A stretch of 64,000 nt of DNA from Chryseosolibacter sp964551035 (GCA_964551035.1 CAZKBK010000015.1:1-64000), one strand, 5' to 3'. Shown: positions 26,357 through 35,971, counted from the stretch's first letter. The notes: generated by a model not told the origin, from the sequence alone. Program-made: numbers and translations.

Positions 26357-29221
26357 ATGAAAAGAGTCCTGATATGCTGTTTCATGTTCGTTTTCGTGGG
26401 CTTCCATGCGAGCGGGCAAAAGGCCAGACTGGTCGAGAAAGTGGAACAAAAAGGTGACGAAGTAGTCATCCCCTTCGAAAAATATGTACTGCCTAACGGT
26501 CTCACCGTTGTCATCCATGAAGACCACAGCGACCCGCTCGTGCATGTGGATGTCACCTACCACGTAGGGTCCGCCCGCGAGGAGATTGGCAAGTCGGGTT
26601 TTGCCCATTTTTTTGAGCACATGATGTTTCAGGGCAGCGACCACGTTGCGGACGAACAACACTTTAAGATTGTGACCGAGTCCGGAGGTACCCTTAACGG
26701 AAGTACCAATCGTGACCGTACAAACTATTACGAGACCGTTCCGAGTAACCAGTTGGAGAAAATGTTGTGGCTCGAAGCCGACAGAATGGGCTTCCTCCTG
26801 GATGCGGTTACCCAACGCAAGTTTGAAATCCAGCGTGAGACCGTAAAGAACGAACGGGGCCAGAACTACGACAACCGCCCCTACGGACTGGTCGGCGAGA
26901 CCATCTCCAAGAACCTCTATCCCTATGGCCACCCGTATTCATGGCTCACCATCGGGTATATCGAGGACCTGAACCGCGTTGATGTGAACGACCTGAAGAA
27001 CTTCTTTCTCCGGTGGTACGGCCCGAACAACGCCACCCTTACCCTTGGCGGCGACGTGGACACCAAGGAAGTCCTTGCCCTTGTAGACAAGTATTTCGGT
27101 TCCATTCCCAGGGGGCCGGAAGTGAAAGATATCGTGCTGCCGGCGCCGGTGCTGGAATCAGACCGCTATGTTACGCTCGTTGATAACTACGCGCGCCTGC
27201 CGATCCTGGTTATCGCCTGGCCTGGAGTGCCGCGTTATCACGAGGATGAAGCCGCTCTCGACTGTCTGGCCGAAATCATCGGTCAGGGTAAGAATTCAAT
27301 TCTCTACCAGAACATCGTGAAAGACCAGAAGGCCCTCAGTGCCTCATCGTTCAACAGCAGTGCCGAACTTGGCGGCGAGTTCCGGGTCAGCCTGACTCCG
27401 GCTCCCGGCGTTTCGCTGGCAGATTCAAAGAAACTGATCGACGATGCCATCAAGGCGTTTGAGCAGCGGGGCGTCACCGATGACGATATTGCAAAATTCA
27501 CGGGCGCGATTGAAGCCGACCTGATCAGTTCCCTTCAGAGTGCGTCAGGCAAGGTTCGCCAGCTTGCCGCCTATGAGACCTTCACGGGCACGCCGAACCG
27601 GATCGGTACCGAGCTGAAACGGTATACGACAGTGACCAAAGAAGATGTGATGCGCGTTTACAACCAGTATGTCAAGGGCAAGCACGCGGTGATCGTTAGC
27701 GTCGCAACAAAGGGCGATGCAGATAACGTGGTGGCTTCGCCCAATTACACCATTGACGAGTCCGGGTACAAGGCGCCGAACTACGGATACGCTGGTCTTA
27801 AGTATACCAAGCCGAAGGATAAGTTCGATCGCAGCAAAATGCCCGGCAACGGTGAAAACCCTGTCGTGAAGGTTCCCGATTTCTGGAGGGAGGATCTCGA
27901 CAACGGGATAAGCGTTATCGGAACGGAAAGCAACGAACTTCCACTTGTGACCATTTCACTCACGCTGCCGGGCGGCGACATCATGTATGCCAATGATACT
28001 TCGAAGGCCGGCCTGCCCAGCCTGTTTGAAGACATGATGAATGAGGACACGGAGAATTACACGGCCGAGGAAATGCAGTTTGAGCTGCAGAAGTTGGGCA
28101 GCAGCATCAGGGTGAACAGTGGCTTCGACGGCATCACCTTTACCGCCCAATCGCTCGTCAAAAACCTTGAAAAGACCCTCGCGCTCCTTGAGGAGCGTAT
28201 GCTTCGCCCCAAATTCACGGAGGACGCCTTCAGCAGGATTCAAAAACAAACCCTTGAATCTTTCAAAATGCGCCGGTCAAGCCCGGCTACGGTCGCCAAT
28301 GATGTCTGGGGAAAGCTCTTGTACGGACCCGGCCACATTCTCGGAATCAGCTCGGTAGGCACGGAGTTCTCCGTGCGAAATCTCACCCTGGATGATGTTC
28401 AGGGTTATTACAAGAATACGCTCACATCCCGCGGCGGCAGGCTGGTGGTAGTCGGTGATATCACCCGGGAAGACGTGCTGGCTAAACTCAGCTTCCTGAA
28501 GAACCTTCCGGATCGCGAACTTGACATTCCTGCGATTGCGCCTGTACCGGCGGCCGGGAAGTCGAAGATCTATCTGGTCGACATTCCCCGCGCAGCGCAG
28601 ACGCAATTCCGTGTAGGCTATGCGACAGGCTTGAAGTACGATGCGACGGGTGAGTTTTACAAAGCCGGCCTCATGAACTACGCCCTGGGCGGCGCGTTCA
28701 ATAGCCGGATCAACCTTAACCTCCGGGAGGACAAGGGCTGGACCTACGGCGCGCGCTGCAGGCTTTCAGGAGACCAGTACACCGGCGAATATTACTTCAG
28801 TTCCGGCATCAGGGCGAACGCGACGGACAGCGCGCTTGTGGAAGTGATCAATGAACTTACCGCTTACGCGGAGAAAGGCATTCGCGATGATGAGGTCGCG
28901 TTCATGAAAAGCTCCCTCGGCCAACGCGATGCCCTGCTTTACGAGACACCCTTTCAGAAGGCCCGCTTTATCGACAGGATCCTGGAGTACGACCTTCCCG
29001 CCGACTACGTAGATCAACAAAATAAAGTCCTGGCAAGCATCACGCGCGAGGAGATCAACGAACTGGCCGGCAAGTTGATCGATCCTGACAAAATGTTCAT
29101 CCTTCTCGTTGGAGACAAAGAGCGCATACGTCCGGGCCTGGAGAAATTGGGCTACGAGATTGTAGAGTTGGATGTTAACGGCGATCCGAAAATGCAGGCG
29201 TCCCTGGAGTCGGTGCGATAA
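26357..29221 (+). CDS. M16 family zinc metallopeptidase (two-unit)
   Basis: 954 residues with signal peptide, likely periplasmic. The N-terminal half is an active M16 unit with the inverted zinc motif HFFEH (His84, Glu87, His88) and the downstream E-x(6)-E region (K-N-E-R-G-Q-N-Y-D-N-R-P-Y-G). The C-terminal half repeats the fold without the zinc motif (L-P-S-L-F-E-D-M-M-N-E-D), as in pitrilysin-type peptidases in one chain. It degrades peptides, probably those entering the periplasm. It ends at a strong terminator. Confidence 0.93.
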   Translation: MKRVLICCFMFVFVGFHASGQKARLVEKVEQKGDEVVIPFEKYVLPNGLTVVIHEDHSDPLVHVDVTYHVGSAREEIGKSGFAHFFEHMMFQGSDHVADEQHFKIVTESGGTLNGSTNRDRTNYYETVPSNQLEKMLWLEADRMGFLLDAVTQRKFEIQRETVKNERGQNYDNRPYGLVGETISKNLYPYGHPYSWLTIGYIEDLNRVDVNDLKNFFLRWYGPNNATLTLGGDVDTKEVLALVDKYFGSIPRGPEVKDIVLPAPVLESDRYVTLVDNYARLPILVIAWPGVPRYHEDEAALDCLAEIIGQGKNSILYQNIVKDQKALSASSFNSSAELGGEFRVSLTPAPGVSLADSKKLIDDAIKAFEQRGVTDDDIAKFTGAIEADLISSLQSASGKVRQLAAYETFTGTPNRIGTELKRYTTVTKEDVMRVYNQYVKGKHAVIVSVATKGDADNVVASPNYTIDESGYKAPNYGYAGLKYTKPKDKFDRSKMPGNGENPVVKVPDFWREDLDNGISVIGTESNELPLVTISLTLPGGDIMYANDTSKAGLPSLFEDMMNEDTENYTAEEMQFELQKLGSSIRVNSGFDGITFTAQSLVKNLEKTLALLEERMLRPKFTEDAFSRIQKQTLESFKMRRSSPATVANDVWGKLLYGPGHILGISSVGTEFSVRNLTLDDVQGYYKNTLTSRGGRLVVVGDITREDVLAKLSFLKNLPDRELDIPAIAPVPAAGKSKIYLVDIPRAAQTQFRVGYATGLKYDATGEFYKAGLMNYALGGAFNSRINLNLREDKGWTYGARCRLSGDQYTGEYYFSSGIRANATDSALVEVINELTAYAEKGIRDDEVAFMKSSLGQRDALLYETPFQKARFIDRILEYDLPADYVDQQNKVLASITREEINELAGKLIDPDKMFILLVGDKERIRPGLEKLGYEIVELDVNGDPKMQASLESVR

Positions 29222-29241
29222 TCGTCGTCAGCAAAAATTGA

Positions 29242-29279
29242 ACGACCTGTTGCGATGGCGTGCAACAGGTCGTTTTTTT
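29242..29279 (+). terminator. Intrinsic terminator after M16 peptidase
   Basis: ACGACCTGTTGC (29242-29253) pairs with GCAACAGGTCGT (29262-29273) around an 8-base loop; T-run at 29273-29279. Confidence 0.88.
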
Positions 29280-29321
29280 GTTTGGCTGCCTTGCCCGTAT
29301 CGCAGGCCTGTCGAAAACCGG

Positions 29322-30686
29322 CTATGCAAAATGGTAGTTGACATCCTGCAACTGCGTGGTGCTCGGCTGCATGCGTCCGTCCATTCCTCCGGCCTGGAGG
29401 TACATGGCGAAGGCCGGATCGGAGGGTTCATATTCCACGTCGCTGAGCGAGATCCGTTCGTCTTTTCTGATATCCCGTTTTAGGCGCAGGTTGTCGGAAA
29501 TGAGAATGGGAAGTCCCGCATCGGCTGCCGAATCATCCATGTTTTCGATCAATCCGTAGCAATGGCGTCCGCCCCGGCCGTCAAGCCTGTCACCTGCGCT
29601 TAGATCGCGTTTCGCATAAGCGAAAACGTTAGTCTTCATGCCCGCCGCCGCCTGCAGGCGCGCGGTCCCGTCAAGGTAGGCTTCGGCGATGCACTGCATG
29701 GCCTCGATGTGGCCAAGATAGTAGGGTCTGTAAAAGAGATAGAAGGGGCCGGGGCCTATGTCGGGCGGGAACCACGCCAGGGTGGATTGCAGGTATTTAT
29801 CATCTGTGTGGGCTACGACAAACAGACCTCCCTTGGGTTCTGCGCCCAGCAAGTAGTCGACCACAGGGGTATTTCCATCCCACAAGGCTTCGAAATCATA
29901 GCACCGGAAAATATCTGCAAGGTTGGGAACATGCTGACCGAACATGCCAGGCACGCATGTGCGTGCATTGATCGCGTTGGCAAGCACGGCCATTTCAACA
30001 CACATCTTGGTTCCGTCGGCGAAGTAGGAACACATGGTGTGGTCCAGCTCCCGCATGTCGGCCTCGAAAGCGATCTTATCAGGGTTCGTGTACCGGTCCT
30101 GGAAGTTCTTGATATTCCCCGCCATCACCAGGTCGAAACCGTAGAATGTAACTTCGTCAACAAGTTTTTTGATCGCAGTAGGCTTGTCACCGTCCGCGCA
30201 GGTATAGACGACACCCTGTTCGATGGCCTTGCGCATGAGCAGGGGGCCGTACATGAGGTCCGCTTCGCAGTTCATCATCACGACATGCTGATGGTGCGCC
30301 AACGCGGTCAGCGCATGCTGCGCGCCGGATAACGCCGAGTTTGACGATTCGACCAACACATGCACAAGACTGCTTGAAGCAAGTAATTCAGGATTGTCCG
30401 TTATCGCCAACCGACCTCGCTGAATGCTGAAATTCAAATCCGGCACGGTATCCACCAGGTCGTATTCCAGTTTAAGCATGCGCGCGCAGTCGATGGCCCT
30501 TTTGAGGTGAATATCCGCAATGGCTACCGGCGCAAGGCCGGGGGTGATCTTGAGTTGATAGACCAGGCCCCTTCCCATTGAACCGATCCCAACGACGGCC
30601 ACCCGGATGGGTTTTTCAAGCGCTGACAAGCGCCTGCCAAGGCTATGCATTTGATTCATAGGAGGTTGGGTTGGGTAAGCGGCCAT
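29322..30686 (-). CDS. NAD(P)-dependent oxidoreductase with SAF domain, homoserine-dehydrogenase-like
   Basis: 454 residues. The Rossmann loop is V-A-V-V-G-I-G-S-M-G-R-G. It continues with the V-M-M-N-C-E-A-D segment and the E-A-M-Q-C-I-A-E-A-Y-L-D-G-T-A motif of the predicted homoserine-dehydrogenase-like group (COG4091). The C-terminal part is a SAF-type domain (A-K-R-D-L-S-A-G-D-R-L-D-G-R-G-G-R-H-C-Y-G). Proteins of this kind act on small sugar-like or tetronate-type substrates, so the exact reaction is open. Starts at 30659 and 30650 are possible; the first 12 residues look non-conserved. Confidence 0.8.
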   Translation of the reverse strand: MAAYPTQPPMNQMHSLGRRLSALEKPIRVAVVGIGSMGRGLVYQLKITPGLAPVAIADIHLKRAIDCARMLKLEYDLVDTVPDLNFSIQRGRLAITDNPELLASSSLVHVLVESSNSALSGAQHALTALAHHQHVVMMNCEADLMYGPLLMRKAIEQGVVYTCADGDKPTAIKKLVDEVTFYGFDLVMAGNIKNFQDRYTNPDKIAFEADMRELDHTMCSYFADGTKMCVEMAVLANAINARTCVPGMFGQHVPNLADIFRCYDFEALWDGNTPVVDYLLGAEPKGGLFVVAHTDDKYLQSTLAWFPPDIGPGPFYLFYRPYYLGHIEAMQCIAEAYLDGTARLQAAAGMKTNVFAYAKRDLSAGDRLDGRGGRHCYGLIENMDDSAADAGLPILISDNLRLKRDIRKDERISLSDVEYEPSDPAFAMYLQAGGMDGRMQPSTTQLQDVNYHFA

Positions 30687-30749
30687 ACGGGGTCGGTTAT
30701 GTATAACCCCACGGCTGCTAAAAATTTCATGCCCTCTTGACCCCGGTGG

Positions 30750-30781
30750 AAAAAGTAAAGCCGCCCGGAATCCGGGCGGCC
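30750..30781 (-). terminator. Terminator of the DUF2911 gene
   Basis: On the minus strand an 8-bp stem CCGCCCGG/CCGGGCGG (30761-30768 with 30772-30779) with a 3-base loop is followed by TTTACTTTTT. Confidence 0.8.
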
Positions 30782-30810
30782 TTGATTTAGGTTAAGGAAG
30801 AATGACTTAT

Positions 30811-31668
30811 TTACTTCAGCGATTCGATAAGCGCCTCGTTCATCTTTTGATAGTCTCTGTTGTTCGATTTCCGGGCGGCATCCAGTGATGCAGTTGCGGT
30901 GTTCTTGGCACCCTTCTTATCACCAACGGCCTTTTGAATACGCGCCTTCTGATACAACATCCAATAAGGGGCTTCCTCCTGAGACGCCACCGCCAGGTTA
31001 ACCCACTCGAGGGCCTTGTTCAGGTCTTTGCCATTCTCAAGATAATAGACCGCGGCCTGGAAATAATTGTAGGGATTGACGGTTGTACTCGCCTCGATAG
31101 CCTCCATTACCTGACTGTCGTAGTCAACACCGACTTTGAACTTCACGGAGGTATTTTCCCAGGCGAGTTGGACATTTGCGCTCTTGCTGTCTTCGGCGAT
31201 GTCGGCGATGTTGATGGTGAACGTTTCAACCTTTTCCGTGAGTTTCGTGGGCTTCACGTTGAATCGCGCGGCCTCTTTTGCCTGGTCATAGTCGCCGGTG
31301 TTTCCGCCGAGGCCAAGGTCCTTGTACAGCGAAACTGTCCACTCATTGGCAGCCGGCCAGGTGAAGATGAGGTATTCACCCTTTGGGACCGCCACGCCTT
31401 CGACGGTGACATCCTGGCTGAAAGAGATTTTGGTGCCGTTGTTGGCGCCAGTCCTCCAGATATGTCCGTAGGGTACTAGCGCGCCGGCTTTTTCTTCACC
31501 GAAGATCAACCGACCCTTCATTTTCGGGCGCGAGTAATCCACCTTGATGTCGGTCAGGCCTACGGTACTGGAGACCGAGCCCGCGGGGCTTGCGGCAGGC
31601 ATTCTGATCTGTGCTTCCGTGAGTGAACACGCAACCACCAGAAGAGCAATCAGCAATGATTTTTTCAT
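30811..31668 (-). CDS. DUF2911 protein with TPR-like C-terminus
   Basis: 285 residues with signal peptide. Residues about 25-175 match DUF2911 (V-D-Y-S-R-P-x-M-K-G-R-x-I-F-G, W-R-T-G-A-N-N-G-T-K-I-x-F). This beta-sandwich family is common in Bacteroidota and has no known function. The last ~90 residues are helical repeats of TPR type (Y-Y-L-E-N-G-K-D-L-N-K-A-L-E-W-V). A perfect -7 box lies upstream and a terminator downstream, so it is monocistronic. Confidence 0.88.
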   Translation of the reverse strand: MKKSLLIALLVVACSLTEAQIRMPAASPAGSVSSTVGLTDIKVDYSRPKMKGRLIFGEEKAGALVPYGHIWRTGANNGTKISFSQDVTVEGVAVPKGEYLIFTWPAANEWTVSLYKDLGLGGNTGDYDQAKEAARFNVKPTKLTEKVETFTINIADIAEDSKSANVQLAWENTSVKFKVGVDYDSQVMEAIEASTTVNPYNYFQAAVYYLENGKDLNKALEWVNLAVASQEEAPYWMLYQKARIQKAVGDKKGAKNTATASLDAARKSNNRDYQKMNEALIESLK

Positions 31669-31706
31669 AGTGAATTAGTTAGTAGTTTGTTCGTTTATTT
31701 AGCCGC

Positions 31707-31714
31707 CAAATATA
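31707..31714 (-). promoter_or_regulatory. -7 box TATATTTG of the DUF2911 gene
   Basis: Perfect TAnnTTTG on the minus strand, 38 bases before the start codon. No clear TTTG -33 box at the usual spacing. Confidence 0.6.
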
Positions 31715-31748
31715 GGCAGAAATACGCAGACGTTTCGAATCGCGAAGG

Positions 31749-32339
31749 ATGAAGTTACCCCTTGAATTCTATCAAACCGGAAGTGTTGTTCAAATTGCGC
31801 AAAGATTACTCGGTAAGGCATTGTTTACGAAAAGAGACGGCATCGTCACCGGGGGCATGATCGTCGAAACCGAGGCATACTCATGGAAAGAACGGGGCTG
31901 CCACGCGTTCGGCAAACGAAGGACGGACCGCAATGCGGTGATGTTCGGAACGGGTGGGCATGCCTACGTGTACCTGTGCTACGGCATACACTTTCTATTC
32001 AATGTGGTTACGAATGTGCCGGGCATACCGGAGGCAGTACTCATTCGCGCCCTCGAACCATTGAGCGGCCTCGGGGATATGGAAGCCCGACGGGGGACTT
32101 TAACAAAAGCAACCAACCTCACCTCGGGGCCCGGCAAACTGACCAGGGCCCTCGCCATCGACCGATCGACCAATGGCAAGAATTTATTGGAAGACGAGGT
32201 ATGGATTGAGGATATTGGCAGAAAGATTGCGCGTAGAGTGATTGCGGTCGGCCCGCGTGTTGGGATCGACTATGCGGGTGACGATGCGTTGTTGCCATGG
32301 CGATTTTCAATCAAGGGAAATCGATGGGTAAGCAAGTAA
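31749..32339 (+). CDS. DNA-3-methyladenine glycosylase (MPG/AAG type)
   Basis: 196 residues, base-excision repair enzyme removing 3-methyladenine, hypoxanthine and related bases. It has the family core: L-G-K-A-L near the start, I-V-E-T-E-A-Y with the catalytic Glu, then N-A-V-M-F-G-T-G-G-H-A-Y-V-Y-L-C-Y-G, and S-G-P-G-K-L-T-R-A-L. Length is normal for the bacterial form. Divergent from the DUF2911 gene. Confidence 0.94.
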   Translation: MKLPLEFYQTGSVVQIAQRLLGKALFTKRDGIVTGGMIVETEAYSWKERGCHAFGKRRTDRNAVMFGTGGHAYVYLCYGIHFLFNVVTNVPGIPEAVLIRALEPLSGLGDMEARRGTLTKATNLTSGPGKLTRALAIDRSTNGKNLLEDEVWIEDIGRKIARRVIAVGPRVGIDYAGDDALLPWRFSIKGNRWVSK

Positions 32340-32376
32340 CGCTCCGAACCTCTCGTGTCACGCTGCCGATCCGCCG

Positions 32377-32384
32377 TATATTTG
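32377..32384 (+). promoter_or_regulatory. -7 box TATATTTG of the OmpA/PD40 gene
   Basis: Perfect TAnnTTTG, 15 bases before the ATG at 32400. Confidence 0.6.
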
Positions 32385-32399
32385 CAAAAAATATGTTAG

Positions 32400-33986
32400 A
32401 TGCGATCTTTTTTCTTATTCATTCTCGCGGTGTGTTTTCACCCGTTGTGGGCGCAACCTGATTTGCATCAGGGCATCCGGTTCGTCAATTCGGAATATGA
32501 CGAACAGCACCCCGTGATCAGCGGTGATGGGGAGACCTTGTACTTTACGATCGGCAACCATCCCTCGAATGCCGGCGGGAAGAAGGACCCAGGGGACATC
32601 TGGATATCCAAGCGCGTCGGCGGACAATGGTCTGCGCCGGTGCACGCGGGGCAGGCCCTGAACAACCGCGCATACAACGCCGTCGCGGGCATTTCTGCTG
32701 ATGGCCGGCGCCTTTTCCTGCACGGCCACTACGACCGGTCCGGAGACCCGGCGCGCTCGCAGGGAATTTCAGTATCAACCAACTCGGGCCAGGGATGGTC
32801 CCAGCCTTCAAATATTGCCATTCCCTACTATCGAAACCGGTCCGCCACGCTTTCAGGATCGATTTCGTACGATGGTACGGTGTTCGTCTTTTCGGCGGAA
32901 TCGTACGGAACACACGGTGTCGAGGATATTTATGTTTCCCTTTTCGAGAATGGCCGATGGATGGAACCGCGCAACCTCGGGCCGGGTATCAACACCCAGT
33001 TTCAGGAACTCTCGCCATCGCTTTCACCCGACAAGCGCACGCTGTACTTCTCCACCAACGGGCGCCGCGGAAGCGGAAGCTTTGACGTCTTCAAGGCCAC
33101 ACGCGTGGACGAGACCTGGACGCAGTGGGCCGCGCCCGAACCCGTCGGCACCGTCAACAGCGCCGGAAGGGAGCTCTATTTCCGGCTGGATCCATCCGGG
33201 ACGTACGCGATTTTTACCACCACCCGTGACAGCGACGGCTATGGCGACATCAGAATCCATCATCCGGCCGAGCCCCTTGCGTCTCGCGACACAACCATTC
33301 AAACACCACCACCGGTATCGATCGATACCGTCATCAACCTCATTGAAACGCTGTATGCGGAGGATTCATTGGGCGACCACGTTGTGCTGGTCCACGGCAA
33401 GATCATCAATGCAAAGACCGGTGAACCTGTAGATGGAAGGGTGACGTTCTTTGACGCCGCTCCCGACACCCTTTCCGCCGCGGCCGATAGCGACGGATAT
33501 CGCATCCGTATTCCATCGGCATCAGAATACCGGGTCGCCATTGAAGCAAAGGGTTTTATCAGCGCCATGCAAACACTCGACATCAATACGTACGAGATGA
33601 ATGACCTGGAAATGAACTTCACCCTTCAACCGGCGGAAGTCGGCACAACGGTCAACCTGGAGAACGTGTTGTTCGCACAGTCGCGGACGGACATTCTTCC
33701 GGAGTCTTACCCCGAACTTGACCTCGTGGTACGTTTCTTAAAAGCCAACCCGACGGTGAGGATAGAACTGTCGGGCCACACCGACGGGAGGGGCGTGCCT
33801 GCGGACAACCTCCGCCTCTCGCAGGCACGGGTGGACCGCGTCAAAGAATACCTCGTCTCGAAAGGCATAGCCTCGCGCCGAATTTCAGGCAAGGGATACG
33901 GTGGATCGCGCCCGATTTCCGGCAACGACACGGAAGAATCGCGCAGGCTCAACCGGAGGGTTGAGTTCACGATCAAAAGGTCATAA
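32400..33986 (+). CDS. OmpA-family protein with PD40 repeats
   Basis: 528 residues with signal peptide (cleavage after L-W-A-Q). Residues about 25-290 are PD40 beta-propeller repeats (G-D-G-E-T-L-Y-F-T; D-K-R-T-L-Y-F-S-T-N-G-R-R-G-S-G-S-F-D-V-F). Residues about 320-400 are a carboxypeptidase-regulatory-like sandwich. Residues about 415-528 are an OmpA C-terminal peptidoglycan-binding domain (L-S-G-H-T-D-G-R-G and S-x-x-R-A/V, N-R-R-V-E-F). It anchors the outer membrane to peptidoglycan. The architecture is that of PorE/SprE-like T9SS accessory proteins, though no TPR part is present here. Confidence 0.9.
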   Translation: MRSFFLFILAVCFHPLWAQPDLHQGIRFVNSEYDEQHPVISGDGETLYFTIGNHPSNAGGKKDPGDIWISKRVGGQWSAPVHAGQALNNRAYNAVAGISADGRRLFLHGHYDRSGDPARSQGISVSTNSGQGWSQPSNIAIPYYRNRSATLSGSISYDGTVFVFSAESYGTHGVEDIYVSLFENGRWMEPRNLGPGINTQFQELSPSLSPDKRTLYFSTNGRRGSGSFDVFKATRVDETWTQWAAPEPVGTVNSAGRELYFRLDPSGTYAIFTTTRDSDGYGDIRIHHPAEPLASRDTTIQTPPPVSIDTVINLIETLYAEDSLGDHVVLVHGKIINAKTGEPVDGRVTFFDAAPDTLSAAADSDGYRIRIPSASEYRVAIEAKGFISAMQTLDINTYEMNDLEMNFTLQPAEVGTTVNLENVLFAQSRTDILPESYPELDLVVRFLKANPTVRIELSGHTDGRGVPADNLRLSQARVDRVKEYLVSKGIASRRISGKGYGGSRPISGNDTEESRRLNRRVEFTIKRS

Positions 33987-34104
33987 GCGCTGCGCGGCGG
34001 CTAAAAGTTCGTCAGGTAAAAGCAGAATAATGCGCTTCATCATTCCTTGCGTTGGTTTAGCGGCGAAAAACCATTAATTCAGGTCAAATAATTTACGCGG
34101 ATAA

Positions 34105-34734
34105 ATGAGTCTGAGAAAGGAAAAAGCGGCGCGGTTAAAGGTCCAGGTGTTGGAACACACCGTCCGGTTGATCGGCAAAAAGGCGTTTGACGACATCTAT
34201 GTGGAGGACATCTGCGAAAAGGTGAAGATATCCAAAGTGACGTTCTTTAAATATTTCCCCCAAAAGGAAGATGTGCTCCTGTACCATTTCCGGGTCTGGT
34301 GCCTTGCCCGTGCGGTGGAACTCAGACAGAAGCCCAGGGAGGGCCTGCAGGCTATTTACCATTTGCTGGATAAACTCGCCGACGAATGTGAAGCGCACCC
34401 CGGTTTGATGCTAAGTCTCATCGGATACCTGGCCGACTTCAAGCGCCCTCCGAAGCCTTTTCCGGTGAAGCCGGAAGAAAAAAAACTGATCTTCCCTGAC
34501 GTCGACGATATCAACAACATTGAAATTCTTTCCCTGGAACAGATGTTGGAGAAGTTTACGCTCGAAGCGATCTTCCGGAAGGAGATCACAAAGACGACAT
34601 CGACGCGAGACATTACGAATCTTCTGAACACCATCTTCCTCGGGTCGATTATCACGGCCCACATCAGCCAGCAAACGCCGGTCAGGCTATTCTTTCGAAG
34701 AAACATGGAGAACGGGCTAAAAGGCTTGCACTAA
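34105..34734 (+). CDS. TetR family transcriptional regulator
   Basis: 209 residues. The N-terminal helix-turn-helix (about 8-58) shows A-F-D-D-I-Y-V-E-D-I-C-E-K-V-K-I-S-K-V-T-F-F-K-Y-F-P-type spacing, the TetR signature. The C-terminal ligand domain is divergent and the inducer cannot be predicted. The only neighbour on the same strand is the OmpA/PD40 gene upstream; a small lipoprotein gene faces it downstream. Confidence 0.9.
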   Translation: MSLRKEKAARLKVQVLEHTVRLIGKKAFDDIYVEDICEKVKISKVTFFKYFPQKEDVLLYHFRVWCLARAVELRQKPREGLQAIYHLLDKLADECEAHPGLMLSLIGYLADFKRPPKPFPVKPEEKKLIFPDVDDINNIEILSLEQMLEKFTLEAIFRKEITKTTSTRDITNLLNTIFLGSIITAHISQQTPVRLFFRRNMENGLKGLH

Positions 34735-34744
34735 CCGTTGAGAA

Positions 34745-34915
34745 TCAGCTTTTCATCCGCACGATGCGCGTGCGTTTTTTCCGTTTGTGCTTTTTCTTAT
34801 TGAACCAGCTTTTGTGGTTTCGCGGCTTAACGACACGCGTGGTGTGGCCTGTAATAGAACCGCACGATGGCAACAGGAGCGACAGCAGGATGCAATAGAG
34901 GAGAATTTTTCGCAT
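34745..34915 (-). CDS. Small basic lipoprotein
   Basis: 56 residues from ATG 34915 to TGA 34745-34747. The first 17 residues form a lipoprotein signal with lipobox L-L-P-S-C. The mature 39 residues are extremely basic, with a K-K-K-H-K-R-K-K-R-T-R run and no Asp or Glu, and could bind nucleic acid, LPS or peptidoglycan (inference). It converges with the TetR gene, its stop lying 10 bases beyond the TetR stop. Confidence 0.72.
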   Translation of the reverse strand: MRKILLYCILLSLLLPSCGSITGHTTRVVKPRNHKSWFNKKKHKRKKRTRIVRMKS

Positions 34916-35105
34916 CAAAAGTCAAAAATACAATATTTTATCTACCGGCCGCGATACACATCCCGATTGCAGGGCCCGCTTTTTTAACGGATTGGGAACC
35001 ATAATTCATTGTCGTTTGCTTAATGAATATCCCCCCGCCGCGCTCCAGGTACCGGAAGGCGGGAGGGGAGACGGACAAACAATATTTAACCATAACTACC
35101 GATTC

Positions 35106-35588
35106 ATGTCACAGACCAATACGATCGGACTCGTGGTGAAGGACAGCAAGAAGCTTGCGGAGCTACTCAACGAATTGCTGGCCAACTACCAGGTGTTTTA
35201 CCAGAACGCCCGCGGGTTTCACTGGAATATTCGCGGAGAAAAGTTTTTTGAACTCCATGCAAAGTTTGAGGAGGTGTACACCGATGCACTGACAAAAATC
35301 GATGAGATCGCCGAGCGAATACTCACCCTGGGTTATACACCCCTGCACTCCTTTACCGATTACGTGAAACACGCCCAGATCGGCGAAAGCACCAACATCT
35401 CGGATGGGGAAAAGTCTGTAGAGGCGCTTATTGGCGGGTTCCGGATACTTCTTGAGAAAGAAAGGGAGGTGCTAAAGGTAGCGGGCGATCTCGATGATGA
35501 AGGATCGAATGCGCTGATGAGCGACTATATCCGCGAGCAGGAAAAACTCGTCTGGATGTACAACGCCTTCCTCGGCAGGAAAGGCTGA
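35106..35588 (+). CDS. dps: Dps family ferritin-like DNA protection protein
   Basis: 160 residues from ATG 35106; the longer frame upstream is not conserved sequence. A four-helix ferritin-like protein that oxidises and stores iron and protects DNA in starvation or oxidative stress. The intersubunit ferroxidase ligands are visible: G-F-H-W-N-I-R-G with the first His, F-F-E-L-H with the second, and K-I-D-E-I-A-E-R supplying Asp and Glu. The N-terminus lacks a long basic tail, so DNA binding may be weak. Confidence 0.92.
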   Translation: MSQTNTIGLVVKDSKKLAELLNELLANYQVFYQNARGFHWNIRGEKFFELHAKFEEVYTDALTKIDEIAERILTLGYTPLHSFTDYVKHAQIGESTNISDGEKSVEALIGGFRILLEKEREVLKVAGDLDDEGSNALMSDYIREQEKLVWMYNAFLGRKG

Positions 35589-35698
35589 TTCTAACACGAA
35601 CTTGATTAATGCGGAGAACCGCAGCCGTGCTAGCCTGCATTGCCGTCGCTAGCAAGCCACCGCCAAACGCGATGGCCCTTGCTTATCCTCAGGGGCTG

Positions 35699-35772
35699 CG
35701 GACCGGACGGGACTCGAACCCGCGACCTCCTGCGTGACAGGCAGGCATTCTAACCAGCTGAACTACCGGTCC
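35699..35772 (-). tRNA. tRNA-Asp (anticodon GTC)
   Basis: 74 nt on the minus strand. Acceptor GGACCGG/CCGGTCC pairs perfectly. The anticodon arm CCTGC/GCAGG encloses loop CTGTCAC with anticodon GTC. The T arm holds GGTTCGAGTCC. The 3' CCA is not encoded. A perfect -7 box lies 17 bases upstream of its 5' end. Confidence 0.97.
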
Positions 35773-35788
35773 TTTTAGAATGAGGACG

Positions 35789-35796
35789 CAAATATA
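35789..35796 (-). promoter_or_regulatory. -7 box TATATTTG of tRNA-Asp
   Basis: Perfect TAnnTTTG on the minus strand, ending 16 bases before the mature tRNA 5' end, a normal leader distance. Confidence 0.65.
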
Positions 35797-35971
35797 GGGT
35801 TATGGCACAAAAAGAAAAGCCGATGGTCAGGGTTTTTTTGTGCCGCCTTCGACGGGATTAAGCCGATGTCGAAGTTAATACCGGGCCATTTGTCGCGGGC
35901 GACTCCGCAAAGAAGCGCCCTCCGTTGTTGGGGTTTGCCCGCCTGCAATATCGCGACACAATACCGAAAAT

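Noticed and set aside
29709..30332. 207-codon open frame on the plus strand
   Set aside because: Antisense to the SAF-domain oxidoreductase, which has clear Rossmann and SAF motifs.
34992..35105. Longer N-terminus for Dps
   Set aside because: The extra 38 residues are Pro/Gly-rich and unlike any Dps start; ATG 35106 gives the normal length.
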